From contig JAFKGR010000012.1 in the NCBI GenBank assembly GCA_017307735.1, forward strand, positions 1-64,000: a DNA stretch of 64,000 bases, written 5' to 3'. The DNA is from Chitinophagaceae bacterium. GTDB lineage: Bacteria; Bacteroidota; Bacteroidia; Chitinophagales; Chitinophagaceae. Shown here one piece after another: positions 18,956 through 28,027 of this stretch (positions are counted from its first letter, which is position 1; each line of letters opens with the position of its first letter). The notes under the pieces are model-generated. The model worked only from the letters and a program-made list of their open reading frames with translations. It did no database searches and was not told the DNA's origin. The translations under genes and the position numbers were made by a program.

Positions 18956-19207
18956 ATGAGTTTGCAGGAATTTGAAAAAACACCGGATCCAAAAAACAAG
19001 AGATATATTCTGATGAAGAGTATCACTGATTTTGGAATGGGATTTATTTACTTAGCAATTGGTGTATTGATTCTTTTTGCAAAGAAGTTAAACTTTCAAA
19101 ATGAATTTGCCGATTCCATCCTTGCAAAAGTATTTGCAGTAATTGTTATTATTTATGGTGCATGGAGAATTTACAGAGGATGGAAAAAGGATTATTACAG
19201 AGGTTAA
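18956..19207 (+). CDS. small two-TM membrane protein
   Basis: 83 aa from the ATG at 18956. A TTG 27 bases upstream is possible but gives no sensible N-terminus. A polar N-terminal segment (1-20) is followed by two hydrophobic helices (about 23-43 and 56-74) and a basic tail (WRIYRGWKKDYYRG). No known enzymatic motif. It is followed by the PstS-like lipoprotein with two bases between stop and start, so they are coupled. In Bacteroidota similar small proteins accompany exbB/exbD/tonB-pstS-TPR clusters (recollection, not checked). Confidence 0.75.
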   Translation: MSLQEFEKTPDPKNKRYILMKSITDFGMGFIYLAIGVLILFAKKLNFQNEFADSILAKVFAVIVIIYGAWRIYRGWKKDYYRG

Positions 19208-19209
19208 TT

Positions 19210-20139
19210 ATGATTAAAAGATTACTTTATCTTTCAGGGGTTTCAGTTTTGGGTATTCTTGTAGTTGTTATGCAGGGATGCTCGGGCGGGGCGCAAAGAG
19301 CAGATATTGATAATGCAGATTCCGGAGTGATCCACATCAGTGTGGATGAAACTTTCAAGCCGCTGATAGATTCAGAAATTCAGGTGTATGAAGCTTTGCA
19401 TCCAAAAGCAAAAATCATTGCAGAATATAAATCACAGGGAGCATGTTTTAAGGATCTTGAGAAAGACAGTACCCGCATGATAATAGTAACAAGGCCGCTG
19501 ACCGACAAGGAAGAAAGGTTTTATAAAGAAAAATATTATTTTTATCCCACTATCAGTAAGATAGCTTATGATGCAATTGCAATAATAACGAGTAAAGAAT
19601 CGACTGATACTACTTTTTACCAGGCCGATCTCAAATCTATCCTTGATGGAAGTGCCGGCGGAAATCAGAAAGCAGTTTTTGATGGAGTTACCGGGAGCAG
19701 TGTTTTGACGTATATCCAGGATTCTTTGATGAGAAGCAAACCACTTGATCCCAACAGGGCATTTGGTGTAAATGGAAGTAAAGAAGTAATCGATAGGGTG
19801 CAGCATGATAAGAACCTGATAGGTTTTATCGGTGTTAGCTGGATTGGAAATCCGGAAGACACGATGCAGCTTAGTTTCCTTGACAAGGTGAATATTGATG
19901 CGATTCAATGCAATTGCCCGGAAAAAACATTTGTAAAACCGTATCAGGCCAATATTGTAACAATGCGTTATCCTTTTGTCAGGGGAGTTTATTATATTTT
20001 GAAAGAAAATTATTCAGGTCTTGGAAGCGGATTCGGGAATTTTCTGGAATCCGAAAGAGGGCAGCTCATTATTCGCAGGTCTTATTTGGCTCCTGCAAAA
20101 ATGAATTTTACAATCAGAACCGCCATATTAAACCAATAA
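19210..20139 (+). CDS. PstS-like substrate-binding lipoprotein
   Basis: 309 aa from the ATG at 19210, chosen because it gives a lipoprotein signal with lipobox Cys24 (VVVMQGC). The mature part resembles phosphate-binding PstS proteins: GVIHISVDETFKPLIDSEIQVYE, the TRPLTDKE loop, FDGVTGSSVLTYI, and a C-terminal NFLESERGQLIIRRSYLAPA. No Pst permease or ATPase is nearby, so a role in high-affinity phosphate import is not shown. In this phylum such proteins often sit with TonB-system genes and a TPR protein, as here. Periplasm-facing, membrane-anchored. Confidence 0.82.
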   Translation: MIKRLLYLSGVSVLGILVVVMQGCSGGAQRADIDNADSGVIHISVDETFKPLIDSEIQVYEALHPKAKIIAEYKSQGACFKDLEKDSTRMIIVTRPLTDKEERFYKEKYYFYPTISKIAYDAIAIITSKESTDTTFYQADLKSILDGSAGGNQKAVFDGVTGSSVLTYIQDSLMRSKPLDPNRAFGVNGSKEVIDRVQHDKNLIGFIGVSWIGNPEDTMQLSFLDKVNIDAIQCNCPEKTFVKPYQANIVTMRYPFVRGVYYILKENYSGLGSGFGNFLESERGQLIIRRSYLAPAKMNFTIRTAILNQ

Positions 20140-20175
20140 TCTATTAAAATATCAAAACACAGTAAAATTTAGACA

Positions 20176-21840
20176 ATGAAAAAAATCGGAGTATTTAGTT
20201 TTCTGATCCTGCTCACCGGGAGTCTTTTTGCCCAACTTGACGAAGGGAAAAAAATGTTGAATTATGAGAGGTTCCAGAGTGCTGCAAAAATTTTTCAATC
20301 CATGCTGGATAAAAATCCGAATGATATAGAAGCCGCCTACTGGATGGGGCAAACCTATATTCAGAATACGGATGATGTAGATACTGCTGCAGCAAAAGCT
20401 TTGTATCAGAAGACACTTCAGGCCAATCCCAATAATCCGTTATTGATGGTGGGTGTGGGTGAAATAGAATTGATGGAAGGGAAAACCCAGGATGCCCGGA
20501 GTCATTTTGAAGCTGCATTGGCCGCAACCAAAAAGAAAGATTTGCCAAGGATACAATTGGCAGTTGGCCTTGCCAATGTGGATGTTAAAGCCGGCGATGC
20601 CACCTATGCAGTTTCGGTGTTGAAACAAGCAATCGATAGGGATAAGAAAAACCCTGATCTGTTTATGACACTTGGAGATGCTTACAGGAAACTGATTGAT
20701 GGTGGTAATGCAACTACTGCCTATCAGGACGCACTGACACTTGATCCCCAGGCTGCAAGAGCCTCCTTCATGATTGGCCGTATTTATGAAACGCAGGGTA
20801 TAACCCAGGAACCGATTTACATGCGGTTTTACAGTGATGCCATCCGCGAAGATCCGAATTACGCTCCCGTATATTATTGGCTTTACCAGTATTATTACAA
20901 GAGAGACGTAAATAAAGCAAGGGATTATCTAAATAAATATGTTTCTGTTACAGACAATAATTCCAAATTGTGTTATGCGGAAGCAAGTCTTCTCTTCGTT
21001 TCAAATATGTATCAGCAAACCATCGACAAGGCAAACGCTTGTATTGCCGGTACGGTTGGTGAAAAACCATTTCCAAACCTTTTCGGACTGAAAGCCTATG
21101 CTTACGATAAATTGGGCGATACTGCTCAGTCAAGAGCTAACTTTATTGAGTTTTTTGAAAAAGTAAATCCGGATAATGTAGGCCCGACCGATTATGCAAC
21201 ATTTGGGAAACTGTTGTTATTGTATCCTGACAAATCAGACAAAGCAGATGAATTGATCAGCAAGGCAGTGGCTATGGATACTATAAAACAAAAGAAAATA
21301 GAATACCTGACGGATGCTGCCAAAAGCATGTTTGCCAAAAAGAAATATGCAGAAGCAGGGAAATGGTACACCCGAGTACTTTATCAGGATACAGGATTTG
21401 GGAAAGTGGATCTTTATTGGGCCGGTTATTCCAATTTCCTTGCCAGCCGTTATGTTACCGCAGATTCCATCTTTTCCATTTATGAAAATAAATATCCGGA
21501 TGACCTTCTTGGCTGGTATCTCGGAGCCATTTCAAAAAGTGGTATAGACAGTACAGGTGCACAGGGCCTTGCCAAACCTGATTATCAAAAAATAATTGAG
21601 ATTGGAAATACCATAAGTAATAAAGATTCCATCAAGGACAGGTTGCTGCCTGCTTATCAATACATGATTGCTTATTTTGCACAGATTAATAAAAATATGG
21701 ACAGCGCCAATTATTACAATAACCAGATTCTGGTAATTGATCCTGCCAATGAAACGGCACTCAAAAATAAAGTTCAATTCGACAATTACTTCAAACAGGT
21801 AAATGCCGGAAAAGCCAAAAAAGAGGATCAGAAGAAATAA
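20176..21840 (+). CDS. exported TPR-repeat protein
   Basis: 554 aa with a signal peptide (about 1-18, SLFAQ) and many tetratricopeptide repeats through residues 20-500. Typical TPR positions include ANPNNPLLMVGVGEIELMEG, DKKNPDLFMTLGDAYRKLID and DPNYAPVYYWLYQYYYKRD. The C-terminus is Lys/Glu-rich (GKAKKEDQKK). A scaffold for protein complexes in the periplasm. Third gene of the small-membrane-protein, PstS-like, TPR unit (36 bp after the second). Transcription ends at the hairpin at 21859-21895. Confidence 0.88.
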   Translation: MKKIGVFSFLILLTGSLFAQLDEGKKMLNYERFQSAAKIFQSMLDKNPNDIEAAYWMGQTYIQNTDDVDTAAAKALYQKTLQANPNNPLLMVGVGEIELMEGKTQDARSHFEAALAATKKKDLPRIQLAVGLANVDVKAGDATYAVSVLKQAIDRDKKNPDLFMTLGDAYRKLIDGGNATTAYQDALTLDPQAARASFMIGRIYETQGITQEPIYMRFYSDAIREDPNYAPVYYWLYQYYYKRDVNKARDYLNKYVSVTDNNSKLCYAEASLLFVSNMYQQTIDKANACIAGTVGEKPFPNLFGLKAYAYDKLGDTAQSRANFIEFFEKVNPDNVGPTDYATFGKLLLLYPDKSDKADELISKAVAMDTIKQKKIEYLTDAAKSMFAKKKYAEAGKWYTRVLYQDTGFGKVDLYWAGYSNFLASRYVTADSIFSIYENKYPDDLLGWYLGAISKSGIDSTGAQGLAKPDYQKIIEIGNTISNKDSIKDRLLPAYQYMIAYFAQINKNMDSANYYNNQILVIDPANETALKNKVQFDNYFKQVNAGKAKKEDQKK

Positions 21841-21858
21841 ATAAAAAGTTTTTGAATT

Positions 21859-21895
21859 AAGAAGCAGCCCGGTAAAATGAGCTGCTTCTTTTTTT
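21859..21895 (+). terminator. rho-independent terminator
   Basis: AAGAAGCAGC (21859-21868) pairs with GCTGCTTCTT (21881-21890), followed by a run of T. It closes the 18956-21840 operon. Confidence 0.9.
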
Positions 21896-21985
21896 GGATT
21901 GTCATCAGGTAGTTAACATATTCTGAATGATTTCAGAAAGCGCTGCAATTACAATATCTTCGCAGCCCAAAAAAGCTCTTTTGGT

Positions 21986-22915
21986 ATGTTAAGCAGACGT
22001 AATATCAGGGTGAAAGTGATGCAGACACTTTATAGTGTGGAAGCCATGGAGACTACTAAACCGGGCGAACCTGATAAGATTTTTCATACCAAAATTGAAG
22101 ATACACACGAACTTCTATCTTACCTGGCTACTTATTTGACGCAGGTGGCCTTATATGCAGAGTCGTATGCCATCAGAAAGGCCAATAAACATTTACCAAC
22201 AGAAAGCGACCGTTCTGTAAATACCAAAATTGCCGGCAACACAATATTGTGGGAAATACTTGGAAACGCATCTTTCAAAAAATCGCAGGAGAAATTTAAG
22301 ACGCTTTATCTTTTTGAAAAGGAACAAATCAGAAAATCCTTTTTGAAGTTGCTGGATACCCCCGAATATAAAGAGTACATCTCCATTGAAGCAAGAGACA
22401 GGAAAAGTGAAAAGGGTATTCTGGAATTTATTTTGGAAAATCTCATGCTTTCCGACGCCGATTTCCTTTCGGATGGTGAGGAGAAATTAATTCAGTGGAC
22501 AGACGATATGGATGCTGCAATAGTGCAATTGAAAATCGCACTTGATAAACCATCGGCTGTTGATTTTCTGGAACCATTGAGTGAGGATAAAATGGCCTTT
22601 GGCCTGAATCTTTTGCACACTGTAACAGAAAAGAATGAATATTGCCTGGAATTGATAAAACCGAAACTCAGGAACTGGGATGTTGAAAGAATCGCATTGC
22701 TGGATATGATTCTGATGAAAATGGGAGTTTGTGAATTGTTGTATTTTGAAACGATCCCGACAAAAGTAACCCTGAATGAATATATTGATATTGCCAAAGA
22801 ATACAGCACTGAAAAAAGTGGCCATTTTATAAACGGTATTTTGGATAATATTCACAAAGAACTGGAAGCAAAGGATAAAATACACAAAAAGAATTTCAAT
22901 AAGACTTTAAAATAG
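21986..22915 (+). CDS. nusB: transcription antitermination factor NusB, long form
   Basis: 309 aa, about twice the length of E. coli NusB (139 aa). The extra N-terminal half is a Bacteroidota feature. The NusB domain lies in the C-terminal third: WDVERIALLDMILMKMGVCELLYFETIPTKVTLNEYIDIAKEYSTEKSGHFING, with the S-G-H-F-I-N-G end typical of NusB. It assists rRNA transcription antitermination with NusE, NusA and NusG. The N-terminus (MLSRRNIRVKVMQTLYSVE) also keeps the NusB start pattern. First gene of nusB-DUF1573-yajC-coaE; the gap to the next gene is 10 bp. Confidence 0.93.
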   Translation: MLSRRNIRVKVMQTLYSVEAMETTKPGEPDKIFHTKIEDTHELLSYLATYLTQVALYAESYAIRKANKHLPTESDRSVNTKIAGNTILWEILGNASFKKSQEKFKTLYLFEKEQIRKSFLKLLDTPEYKEYISIEARDRKSEKGILEFILENLMLSDADFLSDGEEKLIQWTDDMDAAIVQLKIALDKPSAVDFLEPLSEDKMAFGLNLLHTVTEKNEYCLELIKPKLRNWDVERIALLDMILMKMGVCELLYFETIPTKVTLNEYIDIAKEYSTEKSGHFINGILDNIHKELEAKDKIHKKNFNKTLK

Positions 22916-22925
22916 AAGAATACTT

Positions 22926-23360
22926 ATGAGACGTTTTTTCTTTATACCCATACTGTTTCTTTTTATAATGGCTTCCTGCAACATCAGAAATCAGCGTGAG
23001 AAAGAAGTTGCCAAAAATGAAAATCAACTTCCCGCAAATAATCAGAAGACCACAATTAAGATGATTGATTCGGTTTTTAATTTTGGGAAAATAAAAGACG
23101 GTGAAAAGGTGGTCTTCAGTTTCAGGTTTGAGAATACCGGCGCACAACCTTTGATTATTGCATCGGCATCACCCACTTGCGGATGCACAGTGGCTGATAA
23201 ACCCGATCAACCGGTTGCTCCGGGTGAAAGAGGTTTTATCAAAGTGGTTTTTGACAGTAAAGGAAGAGTAGGTCCTGTACATAAGGAAGTCGGAATTATT
23301 TCCAATGCAGAACCTCAAATGCCCAATCTTGTGTTGACGGGGGAAGTGGTTTCAAATTAA
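22926..23360 (+). CDS. DUF1573 domain lipoprotein
   Basis: 144 aa with a lipoprotein signal (lipobox FIMASC, Cys18) followed by a DUF1573 immunoglobulin-like domain (about 48-143). The domain signature SASPTCGCTVADKPDQPVAP (about 80-99) is clear and includes the conserved C-G-C. Role unknown; the domain is very common in Bacteroidota envelopes. It sits between nusB and yajC and is probably co-transcribed. No catalytic residues evident. Confidence 0.88.
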   Translation: MRRFFFIPILFLFIMASCNIRNQREKEVAKNENQLPANNQKTTIKMIDSVFNFGKIKDGEKVVFSFRFENTGAQPLIIASASPTCGCTVADKPDQPVAPGERGFIKVVFDSKGRVGPVHKEVGIISNAEPQMPNLVLTGEVVSN

Positions 23361-23389
23361 TTTTTTAATCAAATACAAAACAGATAATC

Positions 23390-23731
23390 ATGAATGAAGG
23401 AGTATTTTTAATGACGGGCCAGGGCAGTCAAAGCGGTGGCGGATTCCAGTTTATTTTCTTAGGGTTAATAATTTTGGTATTCTGGCTGTTTATGATCAGG
23501 CCGCAGGCCAAAAAACAGAAACAGCAGAAATTATTTATGCAAGACCTGAAGAAAGGCGATAAGGTGGTGACCATTTCAGGGATGCATGGTACCATCAATA
23601 AGATCAATGAAGATGGAACACTGATGCTGGAAGTAAGCCCCGGTAGTTATATCAAGCTGGAAAAAACTGCTATCAGCATGGAAATGACAGCCAAGATTAA
23701 CAAGGTTGCTACTGCAGCTCCAATTAAATAG
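23390..23731 (+). CDS. yajC: preprotein translocase subunit YajC
   Basis: 113 aa accessory subunit of the Sec translocon, associated with SecDF. Single TM helix at about residues 20-38 (FIFLGLIILVFWLFMI), then the hallmark RPQAKKQKQQ and a cytoplasmic beta-domain with DLKKGDKVVTISGMHGTI. Length typical. Sits 29 bp after the DUF1573 gene and three bases before coaE. The downstream neighbours secDF expected in some phyla are not here. Confidence 0.94.
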   Translation: MNEGVFLMTGQGSQSGGGFQFIFLGLIILVFWLFMIRPQAKKQKQQKLFMQDLKKGDKVVTISGMHGTINKINEDGTLMLEVSPGSYIKLEKTAISMEMTAKINKVATAAPIK

Positions 23732-23734
23732 ATC

Positions 23735-24367
23735 ATGTTGCGGGTTGGCCTTACAGGCGGAATAGGTAGCGGTAAGACTACAGTTGCACGGATATTCGAA
23801 TCGTTGGGTATTCCCGTGTATAACGCCGATACTTCTGCCAAAAGGCTGATGAATAGCGACGAGAAATTAAGAGGAGAGATTATAAAAGTTTTTGGAGCAA
23901 ATAGTTATAAAGGAACGGAACTCAACCGTTCCTTTCTTTCTTCAGAGATTTATAATGATGAAAAGAAACTGGATAAACTTAATGCGCTCGTTCATCCGGT
24001 TGTATTCCGGGATGTGAAATCATGGGCAGAGAAACAAACTTCTCCGTATGTAATTGAAGAAGCTGCCATTCTTTTTGAAAGTGGCAGTAATAAATTCCAG
24101 GATTTTATAATTGGTGTAACGGCACCTGAAGAATTACGTATCCGGCGACTTAAAAAAAGAGACGGCAAGACGGAAGAGGAAATCAGGTTTTATATAAGCC
24201 GCCAGATGGATGAAGAAAAGAAAATGAGCCTGTGTGATGTTGTCATCCAAAATGATGAAAGACAAATGCTTGTCCCACAAGTTTTGGCAGTACATAAAAG
24301 GTTGCTCGAATTGGCGAAAACCTTTTCAAAAAAAGATCCTCCATCGGAGGAGACGTCCTCTCTATGA
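23735..24367 (+). CDS. coaE: dephospho-CoA kinase
   Basis: 210 aa P-loop kinase that phosphorylates dephospho-CoA, the last step of CoA synthesis. P-loop GGIGSGKTT (8-16), then DTSAKRLMN with the catalytic Asp, LVHPVV and IEEAAILFESG for substrate binding, and the RLKKRDG lid. Complete and of normal length. coaD, the preceding step, is also in this window (52.7 kb) but in another operon. Last gene of the nusB operon. Confidence 0.94.
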   Translation: MLRVGLTGGIGSGKTTVARIFESLGIPVYNADTSAKRLMNSDEKLRGEIIKVFGANSYKGTELNRSFLSSEIYNDEKKLDKLNALVHPVVFRDVKSWAEKQTSPYVIEEAAILFESGSNKFQDFIIGVTAPEELRIRRLKKRDGKTEEEIRFYISRQMDEEKKMSLCDVVIQNDERQMLVPQVLAVHKRLLELAKTFSKKDPPSEETSSL

Positions 24368-24375
24368 TTTTTTTT
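24347..24375 (+). terminator. weak terminator overlapping the coaE stop
   Basis: A 5-bp stem GAGGA/TCCTC with loop GACG (24347-24360) is followed by a run of T after the coaE stop (24365-24367). A second hairpin CCTCC-ATC-GGAGG overlaps it. Plausible operon end, not strong. Confidence 0.4.
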
Positions 24376-24488
24376 CAATTTATAATTGGCAGCTCCGTTA
24401 TAAAATTGATTTTTTGAATCATCATGGTCAGGATTAGAAATTGCGATGGGAAGGAATGATTCGTTTAAATCCGTTTTAGAAATTCCTC

Positions 24489-24518
24489 AAAAAAACGGGC
24501 CCTCTGGAAAGAAGGCCC
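24489..24518 (-). terminator. rho-independent terminator of rnpB
   Basis: Read on the minus strand, a GGGCC/GGCCC stem is followed by seven T (complement of 24489-24495). It lies 14 bases past the predicted 3' end of RNase P RNA. Confidence 0.8.
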
Positions 24519-24531
24519 TGAATAAAATAAA

Positions 24532-24927
24532 CTTCAAACCTGTAAGCCGGCTTCTGTATTCCCGACAAGTCGGGGTAGTTATCATTTATCTGGTTGTAAC
24601 ATTGCTGTCACAATCTAAGCTGCCCACCCATTTTTACGCCCGTTAGGGGAGCGGCAGACGGGCCGCCTGCCTTGTGCTTAAGGTAAAAAGCACAAATAAA
24701 AATCTACGTGGCATTTCAGCACACAAGGTTTACCCGCTATTGCAGTTACCCGCAACAACCGTAGGCTCTTACCCTACGTTTTCACCCTTATCTCGCCCAA
24801 AGGCGGACGGTTATTTTCTGTGGCACTCTCTTCCACCAAGGCGGACCGGCTGTTAACCGGTGTGTTGCCCTTTGCTGGCCGGACTTTCCTCATCCACCGA
24901 AGGCGGATGCGATAACCTGGCTTGAAG
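24532..24927 (-). ncRNA. rnpB: RNase P RNA (class A type)
   Basis: About 396 nt, catalytic RNA that trims tRNA 5' leaders. On the minus strand the universally conserved pieces appear in order: GAGGAAAGTCCGG (CR-I), AGAGTGCCACAGAAA, GGGTAAGAGCCTACGG (CR-II/III side), GGTAAACC, CAGATAAATGATAAC and ACAGAAGCCGGCTTACAGG near the 3' end. P1 closes with CTTCAAGCC at the 5' end (24919-24927) and GGTTTGAAG at the 3' end (24532-24540), one G-U pair. Short GC-rich hairpins sit in the arms (separate entry). Ends are inferred from P1. Confidence 0.95.
24561..24907 (-). repeat. short palindromic hairpins inside rnpB
   Basis: Five small GC-rich inverted repeats lie within the RNA. On the plus strand: CCCGAC-AA-GTCGGG (24561-24574), GGCAGACG/CGCCTGCC with a 3-base loop (24653-24671), CGCC-CAAA-GGCG (24794-24805), CCACC-AA-GGCGG (24833-24844) and CCACC-GAA-GGCGG (24893-24905). 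The last three share AAGGCGGA(C/T). They resemble the short palindromes scattered in some Bacteroidota genomes. Some may be native rnpB arms that converged. Confidence 0.55.
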
Positions 24928-25064
24928 CAACGATAAACTTACGAATAATAGCTGAGATAAACTTTTACAGGTATATTGAACAGGTCTTTTGTGGTAATTA
25001 TTGAATGGTTCTTAACAAGATTTTTATTTATCAATTCCATTGATAAAGGAAATCTCAAATTTCA

Positions 25065-26072
25065 TCAATATTTAAAGTAAATCTCTGTTGCACCAAAACC
25101 GAAATCGGGATGATACTGATTTACAAAAAAACGGACCTCACTCTTGTGATGTAAAATTTCATGTATTTCATCACGAAGCCTGCCGCTGCCGATTCCGTGG
25201 ATGACGATTAATTTAGGTTGCAAATGAGCTACAGAAAGTCTGTAATATTTTTCGAAATATTTTAATTGCATCTGAAGTTTTTCGTAGCTGTCTTTGGCTT
25301 TCTCACCTCCGGGGATCTTTTCAATGTGCAGGTCAATGATGGAAAGTGGTGGTTCCAGATTTGAAGGTTTCAGAAAAGATGGTTTTTTCTCGGGAGCGGG
25401 ATAATAAGCTTCAGGTTGATTTTCGGGATAGGTTTCAAAAAGTGTAAAAGAAATGGACGGTTCATTTTTCTGGTGCATTTCTTCCAGTTTCCTGAACAAA
25501 ACTTTTGCTTTGATTTTAAAAGGAATGGCCAGGCCTGGTAATCTGTTCTTGTCCGGTTTTATCGGAGAAAACAGAAATTGAAATCTGATAATGTCGTTCA
25601 GTTCCTGCTGAGCAATATTATTGAGATAAAATTCTTTTTGGGGTTCAATGGTATTGGTCAAAACAAAATCTTCTCCTTCTTTGTACCATACATTGAATTC
25701 AAAATGAAAACTCTCATGAAGGGTATTGATAAGGTAAACTTTGTAATGATTGATATTGTCTTCATAGGACTGATCATCATACACCGGGAATAACCTAAGC
25801 AAAATACCCTCTTCAGGAATTTCTTCCCGGATAAATTTCTTTTCACGCGGAACCTGGTCTATGTATATTTTATTCTTTTGCTTACTTAACCGGTCTGCCT
25901 TTGATTGTTCACTGAATCTTTTGAAATATGGAAAATCAATCTGATCAATGAATACAGGGAACTCAATGCCATCCACATTCACAACAACCATATTGTCATT
26001 CAGGATTTCTTTGATAACCCCTTCTTCGTTAGAGTGCAATAACAAGACCGTATCGCCCACCTCATATTTCAT
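25065..26072 (-). CDS. DUF2027 and Smr domain protein
   Basis: 335 aa. N-terminal DUF2027 part begins MKYEVGDTVLLLHSNEEGVI, an SH3-like barrel. The C-terminal Smr domain (about 245-335) has IDLHIEKI (start motif with the D-L-H), LIVIHGIGSGRLRDEIHEIL (H-G-x-G-x-G-x-L-R pattern) and FGFGATEIYF. Smr domains, as in MutS2, nick DNA or RNA and act in recombination or ribosome rescue. No MutS part is present, so it is a stand-alone Smr protein. Isolated gene between rnpB and the permease. Cytoplasmic. Confidence 0.9.
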   Translation of the reverse strand: MKYEVGDTVLLLHSNEEGVIKEILNDNMVVVNVDGIEFPVFIDQIDFPYFKRFSEQSKADRLSKQKNKIYIDQVPREKKFIREEIPEEGILLRLFPVYDDQSYEDNINHYKVYLINTLHESFHFEFNVWYKEGEDFVLTNTIEPQKEFYLNNIAQQELNDIIRFQFLFSPIKPDKNRLPGLAIPFKIKAKVLFRKLEEMHQKNEPSISFTLFETYPENQPEAYYPAPEKKPSFLKPSNLEPPLSIIDLHIEKIPGGEKAKDSYEKLQMQLKYFEKYYRLSVAHLQPKLIVIHGIGSGRLRDEIHEILHHKSEVRFFVNQYHPDFGFGATEIYFKY

Positions 26073-26182
26073 ACCTTAAAGGTAAAACGATTTATGAATG
26101 AAGAAATTGAAAACTGATATTCGATGTACCGGATATTTAAAATTTACAGACCGGTATTTTTATACATCATTACAATGACGAA

Positions 26183-27898
26183 TCAAAGTTTATTGCTGTT
26201 CAATTCCTTTCTCAACTTACTTTTTTTGTATCCGAATGAGAAATAAAATATTAACCCGAGGATGAGCCACCCACAAAACCATGCCCAGTTTTCTCCCGTC
26301 ATTCCGGTCAAAAGATAGGAACAGGAAGACAGGCCCATCAAGGGAATCAGCGAAAAGTTTTTTATAAAAGTGATAACGGATAGTATAATCATCAGTATCC
26401 AGAATACGATGGTGCTGATATGCAGTGAAGCATTGGTACTGTCAATCTGAAAGAGATTTGAAAAGTAATTTTTATCAAGAGAAACGGCAAATACAATACC
26501 GGCAAGTACGATCAGTGGAAAAAGGAATTTGGAAGGTATGAATGGCAAATTAAATTTTCCAGGCTCCTTTTCCCTTCTTGGGATCAGCAATACGCCCCCG
26601 CACACAAGTACGAATGCAAAAAGAGTGGCAATACTTGTAAAATCGAGAATAAATACTTTGTCCGTAAATAAAATCGGGACACCTACTAATAAACCTGTGA
26701 TAATCGTAGAGAATGACGGTGTCTGATATTTTTTATGAATTCTTTCAAATTGTTTTGGCAACAAACCGTCGCGACCCATGCTCATCCAGATACGGGGTTG
26801 CCCCATCTGGAAAACCAACAGAACGCTTGACATGGCAACGATGGCAGCAAATGACACTACCAGTTGCATCCAATGGATTCCCTGTAATTCAAAAATCTTT
26901 GCAAGGGGGTCTCCGACACCTTCGAATAATTTATAATTCACAACTCCAGTAAGTACGAGAGTAAGTAAAATATAAATGATGGTACAGATGATCAATGAAT
27001 AAATCATAGACCGGGGCAGATCGCGTTGCGGATTTTTGCTTTCCTCTGCCATGACACTGATCGCATCAAAACCAATATATGCAAAAAAAACACTGCTGAC
27101 TGCTGCCATCACTCCGCTGAATCCATTTGGCATAAATGAATGGACTCCCTGATCATTCACCGGATTCCAATTGCCGGGATCAATGAAATAAGCGCCGACA
27201 CATATCACCATTACAATGGTTATCAGTTTTAATAATACCATCAGGTTGGTGAAATTCTTAGATTCTTTTACACCCACATAAACGAGTGCCGTGATGCCAA
27301 TGTTTATCAGCAAAGCAGGAAGGTCGAAAATAATTCTTAATCCTCCGAGAAGGGGTGCTGTTTTCCACGCATTTACCGATTCGGTATTTGCGCTGTGTGA
27401 TAAAAACGCATTTTTCGCTTCAGCATAACTCGTGGCAAGGTAATCTGGTAAATGAACACCCAGCCTGTGTAGAAATGAAGTGAAATAATCGCTCCAGGAA
27501 AAGGCTACATAAATATTTCCAATTGAATATTCCATAATCAATGCCCACCCGATGATCCATGCAAACAATTCACCGAATGAAGCGTAAGCATAGGTATAAG
27601 CGCTGCCTGCAACCGGAATCCTGCTGGCAAATTCTGCATAACACAGAGCAGTAAATCCACAAGCAATTCCGCAAATAATAAAGAGATAAATAACTCCTGG
27701 CCCTCCTTTGAAAACAGCTTCTCCCAGGCTGCTAAAACTGCCGGCGCCGACGATGGCTGCAATTCCGAGGAAAGTCAGATCCCAGACCCCCAATACTCTC
27801 TTTAAATGAGTGCCGCCTCCATGTACAGATTCGTCATTAGTGGTTGCATCGTGTAAAATTTTTTCAATTGATTTCTTCCGGAATAACGGACTGCTCAT
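26183..27898 (-). CDS. APC family amino-acid permease
   Basis: 571 aa, 12-14 TM segments. It matches the cationic amino-acid transporter (CAT/YfnA-like) branch of the APC superfamily: VWDLTFLGIAAIVGAGSFSSLGEAV with the G-I-G-like unwound helix (about 34-58), FAYIGFDAISVMAEESKNPQ (the family's TM6 end) and GRDGLLPKQF. The final TM pair at about 500-560 is the extended C-terminus of this branch. Imports amino acids across the inner membrane; substrate not assignable. Alone between the Smr gene and lpxB. Confidence 0.9.
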   Translation of the reverse strand: MSSPLFRKKSIEKILHDATTNDESVHGGGTHLKRVLGVWDLTFLGIAAIVGAGSFSSLGEAVFKGGPGVIYLFIICGIACGFTALCYAEFASRIPVAGSAYTYAYASFGELFAWIIGWALIMEYSIGNIYVAFSWSDYFTSFLHRLGVHLPDYLATSYAEAKNAFLSHSANTESVNAWKTAPLLGGLRIIFDLPALLINIGITALVYVGVKESKNFTNLMVLLKLITIVMVICVGAYFIDPGNWNPVNDQGVHSFMPNGFSGVMAAVSSVFFAYIGFDAISVMAEESKNPQRDLPRSMIYSLIICTIIYILLTLVLTGVVNYKLFEGVGDPLAKIFELQGIHWMQLVVSFAAIVAMSSVLLVFQMGQPRIWMSMGRDGLLPKQFERIHKKYQTPSFSTIITGLLVGVPILFTDKVFILDFTSIATLFAFVLVCGGVLLIPRREKEPGKFNLPFIPSKFLFPLIVLAGIVFAVSLDKNYFSNLFQIDSTNASLHISTIVFWILMIILSVITFIKNFSLIPLMGLSSCSYLLTGMTGENWAWFCGWLILGLIFYFSFGYKKSKLRKELNSNKL

Positions 27899-28027
27899 GA
27901 AAATTCATTTGATTTTGTAATACAATTTCCTGGTTGGCTCATAAAGGTTTCACTTGCTAAATATAATCAACTCATGTAAAAGATGCTGTCTTTGATTTTT
28001 TTTATAATGAAATATTATTCTCCAAAA

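Noticed and set aside
24532..24927. 24446-24646 and 24674-24856 ORFs
   Set aside because: They lie over RNase P RNA and its terminator and are not protein-like.
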